Origin: Rhodococcus jostii RHA1
Lineage (GTDB): Bacteria > Actinomycetota > Actinomycetes > Mycobacteriales > Mycobacteriaceae
Assembly: GCF_000014565.1 (NCBI RefSeq)
Contig: NC_008269.1
Span: forward strand, 744,001 to 808,000
Reading direction: 5' to 3'
Length of the DNA stretch: 64,000 nucleotides
Below the pieces are notes generated by a model, which saw only the letters and a program-made list of their open reading frames with translations, had not been told where the DNA came from and did not search any database. Both the position numbers and the translations under genes were made by a program. Below are positions 26,580 through 35,686 of the stretch, piece after piece (position 1 is the first letter of the stretch; each line of letters begins with the position of its first letter).

Positions 26580-28076
26580 CTAGTGCGGGCCCACGTCCTC
26601 GGTCGAGACTGCCGTCTCTCCACGAGCGGTGTTGAGAACGGACTTGCGGCGCCCGTATGCCAGGTACACCACCAGTCCCACCGCGAACCAGCCCACGAAC
26701 CGCAGCCACGTCTCCGGCTGCAAGAAGGAGATCAACCAGATCGAAAACGCGATGCCCACCAGAGGGATCACGGGCATCGCCGGGCACTTGAAGGGGCGCG
26801 GGATGTCGGGGCGACGGTAGCGCAGAACGATCACCGCGGCGCAGACGACGATGAAGGCGAGCAGGATGCCGATGTTGGTCAGTTCGGCGGCTTCCCCGAT
26901 CGGCATGAAACCGGCGACCAGGGCGGAACCGACACCGACGACCCACGTGATGCGGGTCGGCACACGCCGAACCGGGTGGGTCTTGGAGAACCACTTCGGC
27001 AGCAGGCCGTCCCGGCTCATGGAGAACCACACGCGGGTGACGCCGAGCATGAAGGTGAACATGACCGTCAGCACGCCGATGATGCCGCCCACGGCAATCA
27101 CACTGGCCACTCCGCCGAGCCCGACGGACGCGAAGGCGGTGGAGAATCCACTGGTGGGGTTGATGTCGGTGTAGTGCTGCATGCCGGTCAGGACGAGGCA
27201 CGCGCCGACGTAGAGCACCATCGAGATGGCCAGGGAGTAGATGATCGCCTTCGGCATGTGCCGCTGCGCGTCCTTGCTCTCCTCGGCGGCGGTCGACATC
27301 GCGTCGTAGCCGAAGACCGCGAAGAAGACGGTGGCCGCCCCGGTCATCACGCTGCCCATGCCGGAGGGCGCGAACGGCACGTAGTTGCTGCTGTCGACGA
27401 AGAATGCGCCGACGATGATGACGAGGAGGACGACGGCGACCTTCAGGGCCACCACGACCATCTCGAACTTGGCCGCGGCCTTCATGCCGCGGGTGAGCAG
27501 GAACGCGATCAGCAGGCACAAGATCATCGCGAACAGGTCGACGCGGTGCCCCTCACCGGTGCCGGGTGCCCCCATCATCCAGGCGGGCATGTCGAGGCCG
27601 AATTGTTGGACGAGGAAGTTGAAGTATCCGGAGATGCCGATGGCCACCACGGCGACGATGGCCGTGTACTCGAGCAGCAGATCCCAGCCGATGAACCAGC
27701 CCACGATTTCGCCGAGTACGACGTAGCCGTAGGTGTAGGCGGAACCCGCTTTGGGGACCATCCCGGCGAATTCCGCGTAGGAGAAGGCCGCGGCGGCGCT
27801 GGCAATGCCGGCGAGGATGAACGAGAGCAGAACTGCCGGGCCGACAGCGGGAATTCCGTTTGCCTCGTCGCCGTGAGCGACGCTGCCCGCCAGGGAGAAG
27901 ATGCCGGCTCCGATGATGCCGCCGACGCCGATGGCGGTGAGTTGCCACAGTCCCAGAACGCGCTGCAGCCCTCCACCCTCGGAGCTTTCGTCGGTGACCA
28001 GGTCGATGGGCTTGCGCCGGAAGACGCTGGTGGATGGTCGCGCGGAAGGGGCGGGACCGGGTTTGGTTGAGGTCAT
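26580..28076 (-). CDS. APC-family amino acid permease (cationic amino acid transporter type)
   Basis: 498 aa from ATG 28076. Twelve or more segments. Signature: LTAIGVGGIIGAGIFSLAGS, then FSYAEFAGMVPKAGSAYTYG, VFFAVFGYDAMSTAAEESKD, and a C-terminal YRRPDIPRPFKCP typical of the CAT/YfnA subgroup. Likely imports an amino acid or amine by proton symport. Preceded by an operator of the GTATAACnGT family 55 bases upstream. Followed by a DUF3263 gene. Confidence 0.87.
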   Translation of the reverse strand: MTSTKPGPAPSARPSTSVFRRKPIDLVTDESSEGGGLQRVLGLWQLTAIGVGGIIGAGIFSLAGSVAHGDEANGIPAVGPAVLLSFILAGIASAAAAFSYAEFAGMVPKAGSAYTYGYVVLGEIVGWFIGWDLLLEYTAIVAVVAIGISGYFNFLVQQFGLDMPAWMMGAPGTGEGHRVDLFAMILCLLIAFLLTRGMKAAAKFEMVVVALKVAVVLLVIIVGAFFVDSSNYVPFAPSGMGSVMTGAATVFFAVFGYDAMSTAAEESKDAQRHMPKAIIYSLAISMVLYVGACLVLTGMQHYTDINPTSGFSTAFASVGLGGVASVIAVGGIIGVLTVMFTFMLGVTRVWFSMSRDGLLPKWFSKTHPVRRVPTRITWVVGVGSALVAGFMPIGEAAELTNIGILLAFIVVCAAVIVLRYRRPDIPRPFKCPAMPVIPLVGIAFSIWLISFLQPETWLRFVGWFAVGLVVYLAYGRRKSVLNTARGETAVSTEDVGPH

Positions 28077-28130
28077 AGGGGGACTTCCTCTAGCAGTGAC
28101 ATGGACCACAGTTAGACGGATAGTCTGCAT

Positions 28131-28145
28131 TACGGTTATACAAAA
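28131..28145 (-). promoter_or_regulatory. Shared operator motif upstream of APC permease
   Basis: TACGGTTATACAAAA; on the minus strand it reads TTTTGTATAACCGTA, with GTATAACCGT as core. One base differs from the gdh and dehalogenase copies. Confidence 0.5.
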
Positions 28146-28387
28146 GGCAACCCGATGGGCCTCATGAGCGCGGCCGGAACTGACGGGACTGCATCCCCGG
28201 CGTACGGAGAGCCGGGATTGCCCATGCGGGTGTGGCAGTGCCGGTCAGCGGGTGATCCGGCCTCAGCAGGGCGGTCGTTGAGTCGGGGCACATGACGGTG
28301 TCGCCCCGGTCGACCGACCTACCGGCAGGGGCGCGTTGGGGTGCCGGTAGTGCTGGGCGCGGGCGCCGAAGCCGTACAGACGCGACG
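28146..28387. other. Intergenic, no gene seen
   Basis: Spacer between the permease promoter and the terminator of the amidohydrolase operon. Nothing recognised. Confidence 0.4.
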
Positions 28388-28434
28388 GAGCGGAACGCCG
28401 GTACACGATGCCCCTGTATACCGGCGTCCCGCTC
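28388..28434 (-). terminator. Terminator after the amidohydrolase gene
   Basis: GAGCGGAACGCCGGTA (28388-28403) pairs with TACCGGCGTCCCGCTC (28419-28434), 15 of 16 positions, with a 15-base loop, about 20 bases beyond the minus-strand stop. Confidence 0.7.
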
Positions 28435-28454
28435 GGTCGCTGCTATCCGGTGGG

Positions 28455-29693
28455 TCAGAGGGAACGCAGGATCATCGACCCGCCGGCCATCACCATGTGA
28501 ACGGAGTCGGTGAGAGCGGTGATGTCCTCCAAGGGATTTCCGTCGACTACCAGGAGATCGGCATGGGCGCCCGGTGCCACGATGCCCAGCCGCCCGTCCG
28601 CCTGGAGCAGACGCGCGCCCACCACCGTGGCAGAGCGGATCACGTCCACCGGTTCCTGCACCTGAGTGCGGAGGGTGAATTCGTCGAGTTGGCGATCCTG
28701 CAGGGAGCCGAGTAGATCGGAGCCGAAGGCGATGTTGATGCCGTTGCGGTGAGCGGTCTCAAGGCCTCGGAAGCTCGCCTCCAGTACCTCGGACACCTTC
28801 GCCTGCAGTGCATCCGACAGCCCGGCAGCCGCGCCCTCCTTCGACAGGGCGTGATAGGTGACCAACGTCGGAACGATGAACGCGTCGTGCTCACGGAACA
28901 GGGCAGCGGTCGCGTCGTCGATGAAGTTGCCGTGCTCGATCGAGCGAACGCCGTTGGTGACACCGCGGGCAATAGCCTCCGGGGTGTACGCATGACCGGC
29001 GGCGTACCGGTTCGCCGCCCGCGCCTCCTCGACGATCGCACGGATCTCCTCGACCGAGAACTGGGTGCTGTCGATCCGGTCGGTCGGTGACGTCGCACCG
29101 CCGCTGAGCATGATCTTCAGGTGGGTGGCGCCCTTGCGCAGCTCGTCGCGGGCGGCGCGGCGGCATTCGGAGATCCCGTCGCAGACCCGCCCGAAATCGG
29201 GGCAGCAGTAATGGCTGCCCGGGGTGTCGTCGCCCGGGTGGCGGACATCGCCGTGACCGCCGGTCTGCGAGAGCGCCTTGCCGGCGTAGTGCAGCCGCGG
29301 CCCTTGGATCAGCCCGGCCCGGATCCCGGCGGCGAGACCGTGGTCGGCGCCGCCGCAGTCGCGGACGGAGGTGAATCCGCGGCGCAGCATCCGGTTCAGC
29401 TCGGCGGCGGCGTGCAGGGTGGTGTACGAGGGCGCCATCCGGGGGAGGGCGGACAGGTCCGCGGTGGCCGCGGTGACGTGCACATGCGCATCGATCAGGC
29501 CGGGCATGAGGGTGCGGCCGTGCAGGTCGATCGTCTCGGCCCCGCGGTAGCTGACCTCGCTACCGCCGACCTCGGTGATGACACCGTCGGTGACGAGGAC
29601 CCGGCGGTCCGGGTGGAGGGTTCCCACGTCCGGGTCGAGCACGGACGCGTTGGTGAACAGCCAGGTGCGGTTGGTGTCCGTGGTGGTAGTCAT
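28455..29693 (-). CDS. Metal-dependent amidohydrolase family protein
   Basis: 412 aa. Cyclic amidohydrolase fold with N-terminal beta strand RVLVTDGVITEVGG and metal site LMPGLIDAHVHV (His70, His72). Then comes ATHLKIMLSGGA (the lysine that is carbamylated in this family), AGHAYT, IEHGNFIDD and IAFGSDLLG as the remaining metal ligands, and a C-terminal ADLLVVDGNPLEDI. Close to the imidazolonepropionase/Xaa-Pro dipeptidase-like group. It starts 34 bases after the MFS carrier stop on the same strand, so the carrier probably imports its substrate, such as an acyl amino acid, lactam or dipeptide. Confidence 0.85.
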   Translation of the reverse strand: MTTTTDTNRTWLFTNASVLDPDVGTLHPDRRVLVTDGVITEVGGSEVSYRGAETIDLHGRTLMPGLIDAHVHVTAATADLSALPRMAPSYTTLHAAAELNRMLRRGFTSVRDCGGADHGLAAGIRAGLIQGPRLHYAGKALSQTGGHGDVRHPGDDTPGSHYCCPDFGRVCDGISECRRAARDELRKGATHLKIMLSGGATSPTDRIDSTQFSVEEIRAIVEEARAANRYAAGHAYTPEAIARGVTNGVRSIEHGNFIDDATAALFREHDAFIVPTLVTYHALSKEGAAAGLSDALQAKVSEVLEASFRGLETAHRNGINIAFGSDLLGSLQDRQLDEFTLRTQVQEPVDVIRSATVVGARLLQADGRLGIVAPGAHADLLVVDGNPLEDITALTDSVHMVMAGGSMILRSL

Positions 29694-29727
29694 GGGATGA
29701 GTCTCGCTTTCGAATATGTTGCGGCAG

Positions 29728-31173
29728 TTACCGTTCTGCGGTGAGGGCGGGGTCGCGGTCGACCTTCTCGTCGTCGGATAACGAGACCTTGGAGGTCAGG
29801 TGGACCGATCCGGAGATGTCCTCGAGGGTGCGTCCCTTGGTGGAGGTGCCGAAGATGGTGATGGCCAGGCCGCCGAACAGCAGCGCTCCCGCGGTCATCA
29901 GGAAGACGCCGGTGAATCCGATCATCGGGTAGGTCGCCCCGATGATCAGCGGGGCGCTGATGCCGCCGATACGGCCGAACCCGGAGGCCACGCCCATCCC
30001 GCTGGCCCGGATCTCGGTCGGATACACCTCCGGGGTGTAGGCGTAGATCGACGAGTAGACGCCGTTCATGAAGAACGAGAGCAACGCGCCCCACAGCATG
30101 ACCTGCGCCGAGACACCGGACTGGGACATCATGTAGGCGGCCATCGCGCCGCCGGTCAGATAGATCGCGATCGTCCACTTACGGTCGAGTTTGTCGTTGA
30201 GGTACGCGGCGGAGTAGTAGCCGGGGATCTGGGCCAGGTAGATCACGATCGAGTAGCTGAAACTCTTGGTGATCGTCAGGCCGCCGGCGACCAGCAGGGT
30301 CGGGATGAAGGTGAAGAACCCGTAGAACGCGAACGTGATGACCAGCCAGAGCATCCACAGCGTCGAGGTGCGGTGCGCGAGTCCGGGGCGCCACAGCGCC
30401 TTCAGTCCTTGCAGGGCGGTCAGGCGTTGCGCCACTGGCGCATTGGTTGACGTCGCGGCGACGATGGACGGCGCGACCGGCGGGAGTTCGCGGCCCAGAT
30501 GCTTGACCGCCCGGCGTTCGATGTCCTCGACGACCAGTCGTGCCTCGTCCACCTTGCCCACCGACAGCAGGTACCGCGGGGACTCGGGGACCGAGCGCCG
30601 CCACCACAGCAGCATCACCAGCGGAACGGCGCAGAGCAGGTGCGCGATGCGCCAGCCGTCCTCGCTCATCGGGATGATGAACCGTCCGAGCAACGCTGCC
30701 GCGACGTAGCCGAAGGAGAAGAAGCCGGCGAGGGCACCGACAAATCGGCCGCGGAGTCGGCCCGGGGCGAATTCGGAGAGGAAGGCGGGGATGATCGACG
30801 ATTCCGCGCCGGTGCCGATGCCCGCGATCAGCCGGGCGATGAAGAAGAATTGCCAGGTCGGGGAGAAGGCGGCGAGCAGAGTGGCGAGGCCGTAGATCCC
30901 GAGCGCCCACATCATGACTTTCCGTCGTCCGAAGCGGTCGCCGAGCATGCCGGCCGATACCGCGCCGAACAGGTAACCGATCAGGGTCGAGCTGCCGATC
31001 AGGCCGGCCTGGAATCCGGTCAGGTGCCATTGCTCCTTGATGGCGGGGAGGACGAACGCCAGGATCGCGACGTCGAGTCCGTCGAATGCGAGTCCTAGAC
31101 CGCCCATCGCGAGAAGGCGATGATGCGGACGCGAGAATGGAACACGTTCCATCCGGGCAAGCAGGTCTGACAT
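29728..31173 (-). CDS. MFS transporter, AAHS/sugar-porter-like
   Basis: 481 aa, twelve segments. Signature: MLGDRFGRRKVMMWALGIYG (motif A), FIARLIAGIGTGAESSIIPA, PESPRYLLSVGKVDEA in the central loop, and TPEVYPTEIRASGMGVASGF. The pattern matches organic-acid or aromatic-acid:H+ symporters of the MFS. First gene of an operon with the amidohydrolase. Its promoter faces that of the divergent RpiR regulator across a palindrome at 31311-31328. Confidence 0.88.
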   Translation of the reverse strand: MSDLLARMERVPFSRPHHRLLAMGGLGLAFDGLDVAILAFVLPAIKEQWHLTGFQAGLIGSSTLIGYLFGAVSAGMLGDRFGRRKVMMWALGIYGLATLLAAFSPTWQFFFIARLIAGIGTGAESSIIPAFLSEFAPGRLRGRFVGALAGFFSFGYVAAALLGRFIIPMSEDGWRIAHLLCAVPLVMLLWWRRSVPESPRYLLSVGKVDEARLVVEDIERRAVKHLGRELPPVAPSIVAATSTNAPVAQRLTALQGLKALWRPGLAHRTSTLWMLWLVITFAFYGFFTFIPTLLVAGGLTITKSFSYSIVIYLAQIPGYYSAAYLNDKLDRKWTIAIYLTGGAMAAYMMSQSGVSAQVMLWGALLSFFMNGVYSSIYAYTPEVYPTEIRASGMGVASGFGRIGGISAPLIIGATYPMIGFTGVFLMTAGALLFGGLAITIFGTSTKGRTLEDISGSVHLTSKVSLSDDEKVDRDPALTAER

Positions 31174-31310
31174 GGCAGTTTCCTCTGCGTGAAAGTCGCT
31201 GACCGAAGGCGTCTTCGGTGCGAAAAGTTAGTGGGGGAGGTGATTCGGGACTCGGATGTTGCCGAGACCACAAAAACCTCTCTGCAATGTGTAGTTCACA
31301 GAGTAGATCA

Positions 31311-31328
31311 ATGCAATACTCATTGCAT
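31311..31328 (+). promoter_or_regulatory. Palindrome between MFS and RpiR genes
   Basis: ATGCAAT (31311-31317) and ATTGCAT (31322-31328) are perfect inverted arms around ACTC. It lies 138 bases upstream of the MFS start and 114 before the RpiR start, a natural place for the RpiR protein to act. Confidence 0.55.
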
Positions 31329-31441
31329 AGGGCTTGCGGGAACGGACCACGCCGAGCTCCGGACGCGGAACGATGACCCGGTGTGTCGCGGTCGTGTGGG
31401 CGAAGTCGCCCGACGGCGGTGGTCGGTGGGAGGGTAGGGGC

Positions 31442-32290
31442 ATGAGTGAGGTCAGAGAATGGCTGGCGGTCCTGCGCGAGGGGACTCAGACAACGCCGAA
31501 GATCGGCGAGGTCCTGGATCTGATCGCAAAGCAGCCCCGGATGGCCTCGTATGCATCGGCATCCGCCGTTGCCGAGACGGCGCGGGTCAACACCGCGACC
31601 GTGGTTCGAGCGGCGCAAGCGCTCGGCTTCGAGGGCTGGCTCGCGCTGCGCGCCGAGGTGCGATCGAGATATCTCGCGTCGTTGTCGGCCACCGAGGTCT
31701 CCGCCGAGCACGCCGAACGGGGGGTGCATCCGGCGTCTTCCGCCGTCCGGCAGGATGTCGCGAACGTGGGACTGTTCGCCCGCAGCCTCGATCTCGATGT
31801 CATCGAACACTTCGCAACCGCTATCTCCCAGGCCAGTCGGACCGCGGTGGTGACCACCGGTAGCTACGCGGCGGTCGCCGCCCCGCTCGCTCACCTCGGT
31901 GCGGTGATGGGATACCCGATCGCGATGGAAATTCGCGGCGGCACCCATCTGGCCAACGTCATGAGCTCGATGACGCCCGAAAGCTGCTTTGTGGCGATCA
32001 GTTTCTGGCGGCTGCACGCCGAGATCCTCAAGGCGGCGCGCTCGGCCGCGCGGCGCGGTGCGACGGTCTGCGTAATCACCGACAGTGTGTCCACGCCGCT
32101 GACCGAGGTCGCCGATCACGTCATCGTGGTGTCCTCGGAAGGCGGTAGCTGGTTCCCGTCCATGACGGCCGGCGTTTGCGCAGTCAACGCTGTATTGACC
32201 TCGCTCGAACAGCAGGGCGGCCAAAAGGTTCAGGACGCGATCGCGGACATGGAACACACCTGGGCCGAACTCGAGCTTTACGACATCTAG
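31442..32290 (+). CDS. RpiR-family regulator (HTH plus SIS domain)
   Basis: 282 aa from ATG 31442. HTH_6-type N-terminus: VLDLIAKQPRMASYASASAV, ETARVNTATVVRAAQALGFE. C-terminal SIS domain: SRTAVVTTGSYAAVAAPLAH, SCFVAISFWRLHAEILKAAR and GATVCVITDSVSTPLTEVAD. SIS domains bind phosphosugars or similar ligands. Divergent from the MFS/amidohydrolase operon, which it most likely controls. Confidence 0.85.
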   Translation: MSEVREWLAVLREGTQTTPKIGEVLDLIAKQPRMASYASASAVAETARVNTATVVRAAQALGFEGWLALRAEVRSRYLASLSATEVSAEHAERGVHPASSAVRQDVANVGLFARSLDLDVIEHFATAISQASRTAVVTTGSYAAVAAPLAHLGAVMGYPIAMEIRGGTHLANVMSSMTPESCFVAISFWRLHAEILKAARSAARRGATVCVITDSVSTPLTEVADHVIVVSSEGGSWFPSMTAGVCAVNAVLTSLEQQGGQKVQDAIADMEHTWAELELYDI

Positions 32291-32433
32291 CTGTACTGAC
32301 CACCGACGTTGGTGACGGTGTGGCGCCCGCGATGGGCGTCCTCGCGCCCGAGGCACCGGCCGGTTGAATTCGGTCGGAATGAGAACCTCCGGCGAATCGG
32401 GGAAAACTCTGGTCAACACCGCATGCTCTGTTG

Positions 32434-32448
32434 TACTGTATAACAGTA
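32434..32448 (+). promoter_or_regulatory. Shared operator motif, best palindromic copy
   Basis: TACTGTATAACAGTA has perfect 6-bp arms (TACTGT, ACAGTA) around ATA. It lies 230 bases before the haloacid dehalogenase start. Confidence 0.6.
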
Positions 32449-32678
32449 ATACCGACAAAGTTGTTGGGATCCCGGTAGGCGCACCATCGACGCAGATCGA
32501 CGGGCCCACCCCGCCCTCAGCGACGGCCGGCCCGCACGGACTCGGCGCGTCGGTCAACGGCGTGGGCCGATCGGAATATCAACGGCGCTATTCCGATCAG
32601 TCCATTCCTCCGCGGCGCGGGCCAACGGCCCGCCCCTTGACCTCGAACACTGCGACACCCATCCCAAGGAGAACTGCC

Positions 32679-33401
32679 ATGAATCTGGCCGACTACGACG
32701 CCCTGAGCTTCGACTGCTACGGCACCCTGATCGACTGGGAAGCCGGCATCGCCGCCGTCCTCGCTCCGTGGGCGAAGGAAGTCGGACTGGTGCTGACCGA
32801 CGAGGAACTGCTCCTCGCCTACGCCGAGAACGAGGCCCAGGCCGAACGCGACACGCCCGATGCGCTCTACTCGGCGATCCTCGCCGACGCCTTCCGCCGC
32901 ACCGGCGAGAAGCTGGGCAAGGAAGTGACCGACGAATGGGCGGCCAAGCTCGGCGCATCGGTCCCCGACTGGCCGGCCTTCCCCGACTCCACCGAGGCGC
33001 TCGCTTCCCTGGCGAAGGACTACAAGCTGATCATCCTGTCCAACGTCCACCGCGAGGGCTTCGCCGGCAGCAACGCCCGTCTGGGAGTCGAGTTCGACAA
33101 GATCATCACCGCCCAGGACGTCAAGGCTTACAAGCCTGCACCGAACCACTTCGAGGCCCTCGACGACGCACTCGAGGAACTGGGAGTTCCCCGCGAGCGT
33201 CTTCTGCACGTGGCTCAGAGCCTCTTCCACGACCACGTGCCCGCCAAGCGCCACGGACTGCCCTCGGTATGGATCAACCGTCGCCACGACCGTCCGGGCT
33301 GGGGCGCCACCCCCGAGCCTTCCGACGAGTACACCTACGATCTCGAATTCCCGACCATGGAAGGGTTCGCCGCCGCCGCACGCGCGGCAAAGGCCGGATA
33401 G
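32679..33401 (+). CDS. Haloacid dehalogenase, type II (HAD superfamily)
   Basis: 240 aa from ATG 32679 with RBS AAGGAG. HAD motif I is FDCYGTLIDWE with nucleophile Asp12. Motif II is IILSNVHREGF, motif III lysine in DVKAYKPAPNHFEAL, and the C-terminal part reads LLHVAQSLFHDHVPAKRHGL. This fits L-2-haloacid dehalogenase/class II (Cof-unrelated) enzymes with SFHDxxPAK-like motif IV. Reaction for the type member: 2-halo acid to 2-hydroxy acid. Given a 2-hydroxyacid dehydrogenase and a tartrate-type dehydrogenase nearby, a role on hydroxyacids is plausible, but phosphatase activity is possible too. Confidence 0.8.
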   Translation: MNLADYDALSFDCYGTLIDWEAGIAAVLAPWAKEVGLVLTDEELLLAYAENEAQAERDTPDALYSAILADAFRRTGEKLGKEVTDEWAAKLGASVPDWPAFPDSTEALASLAKDYKLIILSNVHREGFAGSNARLGVEFDKIITAQDVKAYKPAPNHFEALDDALEELGVPRERLLHVAQSLFHDHVPAKRHGLPSVWINRRHDRPGWGATPEPSDEYTYDLEFPTMEGFAAAARAAKAG

Positions 33402-33448
33402 AACCGGGACGCCGAACACAAGCGAACCTGACCAAGCGAACACGTGCT

Positions 33449-33490
33449 CCCTCGTCGACCCGAACTCACTCGAGGCCGGGTCGACGAGGG
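33449..33490 (+). terminator. Terminator after the dehalogenase gene
   Basis: CCCTCGTCGACCCG (33449-33462) and CGGGTCGACGAGGG (33477-33490), a perfect 14-bp stem with a 14-base loop. Confidence 0.75.
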
Positions 33491-33627
33491 GGCAGTGAAG
33501 CTGACGACCCGCGAACGCAACAGGGACCAGTACTGCGTAGTGCCCGGCCTGGCCGATGCTGCCCCGAAATCGTGAATTCGCCACCGAAACAACGACTCTG
33601 CCGATAGTCAATTGGAGTGTCCACCAG

Positions 33628-34785
33628 ATGGCACGCAAAACCCCCCAAGCGGATGTCACCCACTGCATCACCGTCATCCCCGGTGACGGCATTGGACGAG
33701 AGGTAGTGCCGGCGGCCATCACCGTCCTGGACGCAGTCTCTGCCCAGTACGGATTCGGGCTCTTCTGGGACGAGAAGAACTGGGGAAGCGGCTTCTACAA
33801 GAGGTATCGCCGAATGATGCCCATCGACGCCCTCGATCAGATTGCCAGAACAGACGCGGTGCTGCTCGGCGCCGTCGGGGACCCCGATATCAGCGACAGC
33901 GAGACCCTATGGGGGATGCTCATCCCGATCCGACGACAGTTCGATCAGTACGTCAACCTTCGCCCGATCCGATCGTTGCCCGGAGCCCGTTCACCGTGGA
34001 GCAGCGGCGCCGATATCGACTTCGTCGTCGTCCGGGAGAACGTGGAAGGGGAGTACTCCGAGGTCGGAGGTCGCAGCTACCGCGGAACTGACCACGAATC
34101 GGCGTACCAGCAGGCGATTTTCACCCGGCACGGAATCGGCCGTCTAACGCACTATGCATGCCGGCTTGCGAGCCAACGGCGGGGAAGAGTTACCTCGGCC
34201 ACGAAATCTGATGGGCTCATCCATACGATGACCTTCTGGGACGAGATCGTCCAGGAAGTCGCCGCGCAGCATCCTGAGCTGCAATTGAACAGCGCACATA
34301 TAGATGCCTTGGCGGCGTCGATCCTGACGGATCCCGAGCAATTCGATGTCATCGTCGCCTCGAATCTTTTTGGCGACATCCTCAGTGGCATCGCGGCAGC
34401 AGTCGTCGGATCGGTCGGTGTCTCCCCCAGCGCGAATTTGAACCCAGAACGTCGGTACCCCTCGATGTTCGAACCAGTGCACGGGTCGGCCCCCGATCTG
34501 GTCGGAAGGGGAATCGCCAATCCCACCGGTGCGATATGGGCGGGTTCGATGATGCTCGAACACCTGGGTCACCGTCAGGCTGCCGAAGCAGTTGTCGACG
34601 CGCTGACAGCTGTGATCGCGGCTGGGACCTGTACACCCGATCTCGGCGGCACCGCGACCACCAGCGACTTCACTGCCGCCGTTGTAGCCGAACTACAAGA
34701 CGGCCGTCAGAGCCTCATAATCGCGCCCTCGAAGAGGGCTGCCGAGTTTGGGCGGGTATGTCCGAGAAGATTCGCCGATACCTGA
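33628..34785 (+). CDS. Tartrate/3-isopropylmalate-type beta-decarboxylating dehydrogenase
   Basis: 385 aa from ATG 33628. N-terminus ITVIPGDGIGREVVPAAI (nucleotide site); substrate arginines in QYVNLRPIRSLPG; FVVVRENVEGEYSEVGG; catalytic lysine in TSATKSDG; metal aspartates in IDALAA and VASNLFGDILSGI; then NLNPERRYPSMFEPVHGSAP. The residue pattern is that of tartrate dehydrogenase/decarboxylase and D-malate dehydrogenase rather than LeuB. It would oxidise D-malate or tartrate with NAD. It follows the dehalogenase gene, separated by a terminator, so it probably has its own promoter. Confidence 0.83.
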   Translation: MARKTPQADVTHCITVIPGDGIGREVVPAAITVLDAVSAQYGFGLFWDEKNWGSGFYKRYRRMMPIDALDQIARTDAVLLGAVGDPDISDSETLWGMLIPIRRQFDQYVNLRPIRSLPGARSPWSSGADIDFVVVRENVEGEYSEVGGRSYRGTDHESAYQQAIFTRHGIGRLTHYACRLASQRRGRVTSATKSDGLIHTMTFWDEIVQEVAAQHPELQLNSAHIDALAASILTDPEQFDVIVASNLFGDILSGIAAAVVGSVGVSPSANLNPERRYPSMFEPVHGSAPDLVGRGIANPTGAIWAGSMMLEHLGHRQAAEAVVDALTAVIAAGTCTPDLGGTATTSDFTAAVVAELQDGRQSLIIAPSKRAAEFGRVCPRRFADT

Positions 34786-34967
34786 GTGGTTTGGGAAAGC
34801 ATGTCTGGCAGCAGGTTTGTCGCATGACTCTGCTCGCCAAGCCAAGCGCGTAGACCCGTTCGGTTGGGTCAGCGGCCGCGGTTGTGCACGGTCAGCAGAT
34901 CGACTCGGCAGCCGGAGGCCGACGTCGGGTACGACGTCGGTCCTCGTGATCGGAGGCCGGAAGCAAA
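34786..34967. other. Intergenic between convergent genes
   Basis: No gene. It contains a short GACGTCGGGTACGACGTCG repeat pair near 34920-34940 that could fold as a weak terminator. Confidence 0.35.
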
Positions 34968-35225
34968 CTAGAGCAGGTGGTGCTCGACCCGGGCCGCCGC
35001 GGGCACGGTGGCGGAGGTTGTCGCCCCAGCCGCCAGGGCCGCGTCGAGAGACCTGATGGCGGCTCGTTCGACCAGCAGGGGGACGAAGTCCCGGATCCGG
35101 CATCCGTCGAACTGGTGATAAGCGGTGTCGACCATCTCGCCGACCAGGTGCGGATCGAGGAACTGGTACCGCCGGACCAGCTGTGCGCGCACTGCGTCGA
35201 GATGCTGCCGTTCGGTGACGTCCAT
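34968..35225 (-). CDS. Three-helix-bundle dimerization domain protein
   Basis: 85 aa from ATG 35225. Sequence LDAVRAQLVRRYQFLDPHLV, then EMVDTAYHQFDGCRIRDFVP and LLVERAAIRSLDAAL. This is the pattern of a small actinobacterial family annotated as a three-helix bundle dimerization domain. Biochemical role unknown. The head-to-head neighbour at 35436 is also a small protein and appears broken. Confidence 0.65.
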   Translation of the reverse strand: MDVTERQHLDAVRAQLVRRYQFLDPHLVGEMVDTAYHQFDGCRIRDFVPLLVERAAIRSLDAALAAGATTSATVPAAARVEHHLL

Positions 35226-35435
35226 GCCAAGAATTGTCCTCCCGCACCGCTCCACGTGGAGCACTGTTTTCACGGGTCGACCCGGTGGACTGCGGTCGCC
35301 ATCGCCGCCGAGCGCCTGATCGGCGGGTTGACGTGTCGACCGGCGGGATGGACGATGTGTCGCTGGACCGCAGCGCCGCAGTCTCGTTCGAGTCCCGCGG
35401 CATGAATCCTGTCGCGCCCAGCTGGAGGTCACCGG

Positions 35436-35631
35436 ATGACACCGATCGAGCACGACCCCGACATCGACCAGGCGCAGGTCTTCCTACACCTGCTCAACAC
35501 CGAGATCGACGTCCTCACCGCGGGTACGGCCGGAGGAGAGCGCCCTGCAGGAGCAACTTTCCGAGGCGCACCACCTGGTCGCCCGGCTCACCGCCCGCTA
35601 TCCGAAACTTCGGGACGTCGGACGGAACTGA
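35436..35631 (+). pseudogene. Small helical protein, frameshifted
   Basis: Starts MTPIEHDPDIDQAQVFLHLL. After DVLTA the frame changes by one base near 35520 and continues EESALQEQLSEAHHLVARLT, then ARYPKLRDVGRN and TGA at 35629-35631. Joined, it is a compact helical protein of about 64 aa, paired divergently with the three-helix-bundle gene. The join is my reconstruction. Confidence 0.45.
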
Positions 35632-35686
35632 CCCGGCGTCATCCGGACGTCACCGCGGCGGGTGTTGGGGGAGAGCGCAACAGTGG

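Noticed and set aside
26490..28070. 526-codon plus-strand open frame
   Set aside because: Antisense shadow of the APC permease; extremely His/Asp-rich and without any motif.
30179..32557. 792-codon minus-strand open frame
   Set aside because: It runs antisense through the RpiR gene and overlaps the MFS gene in another frame; composition is arginine/proline-rich, typical of a GC-driven shadow.
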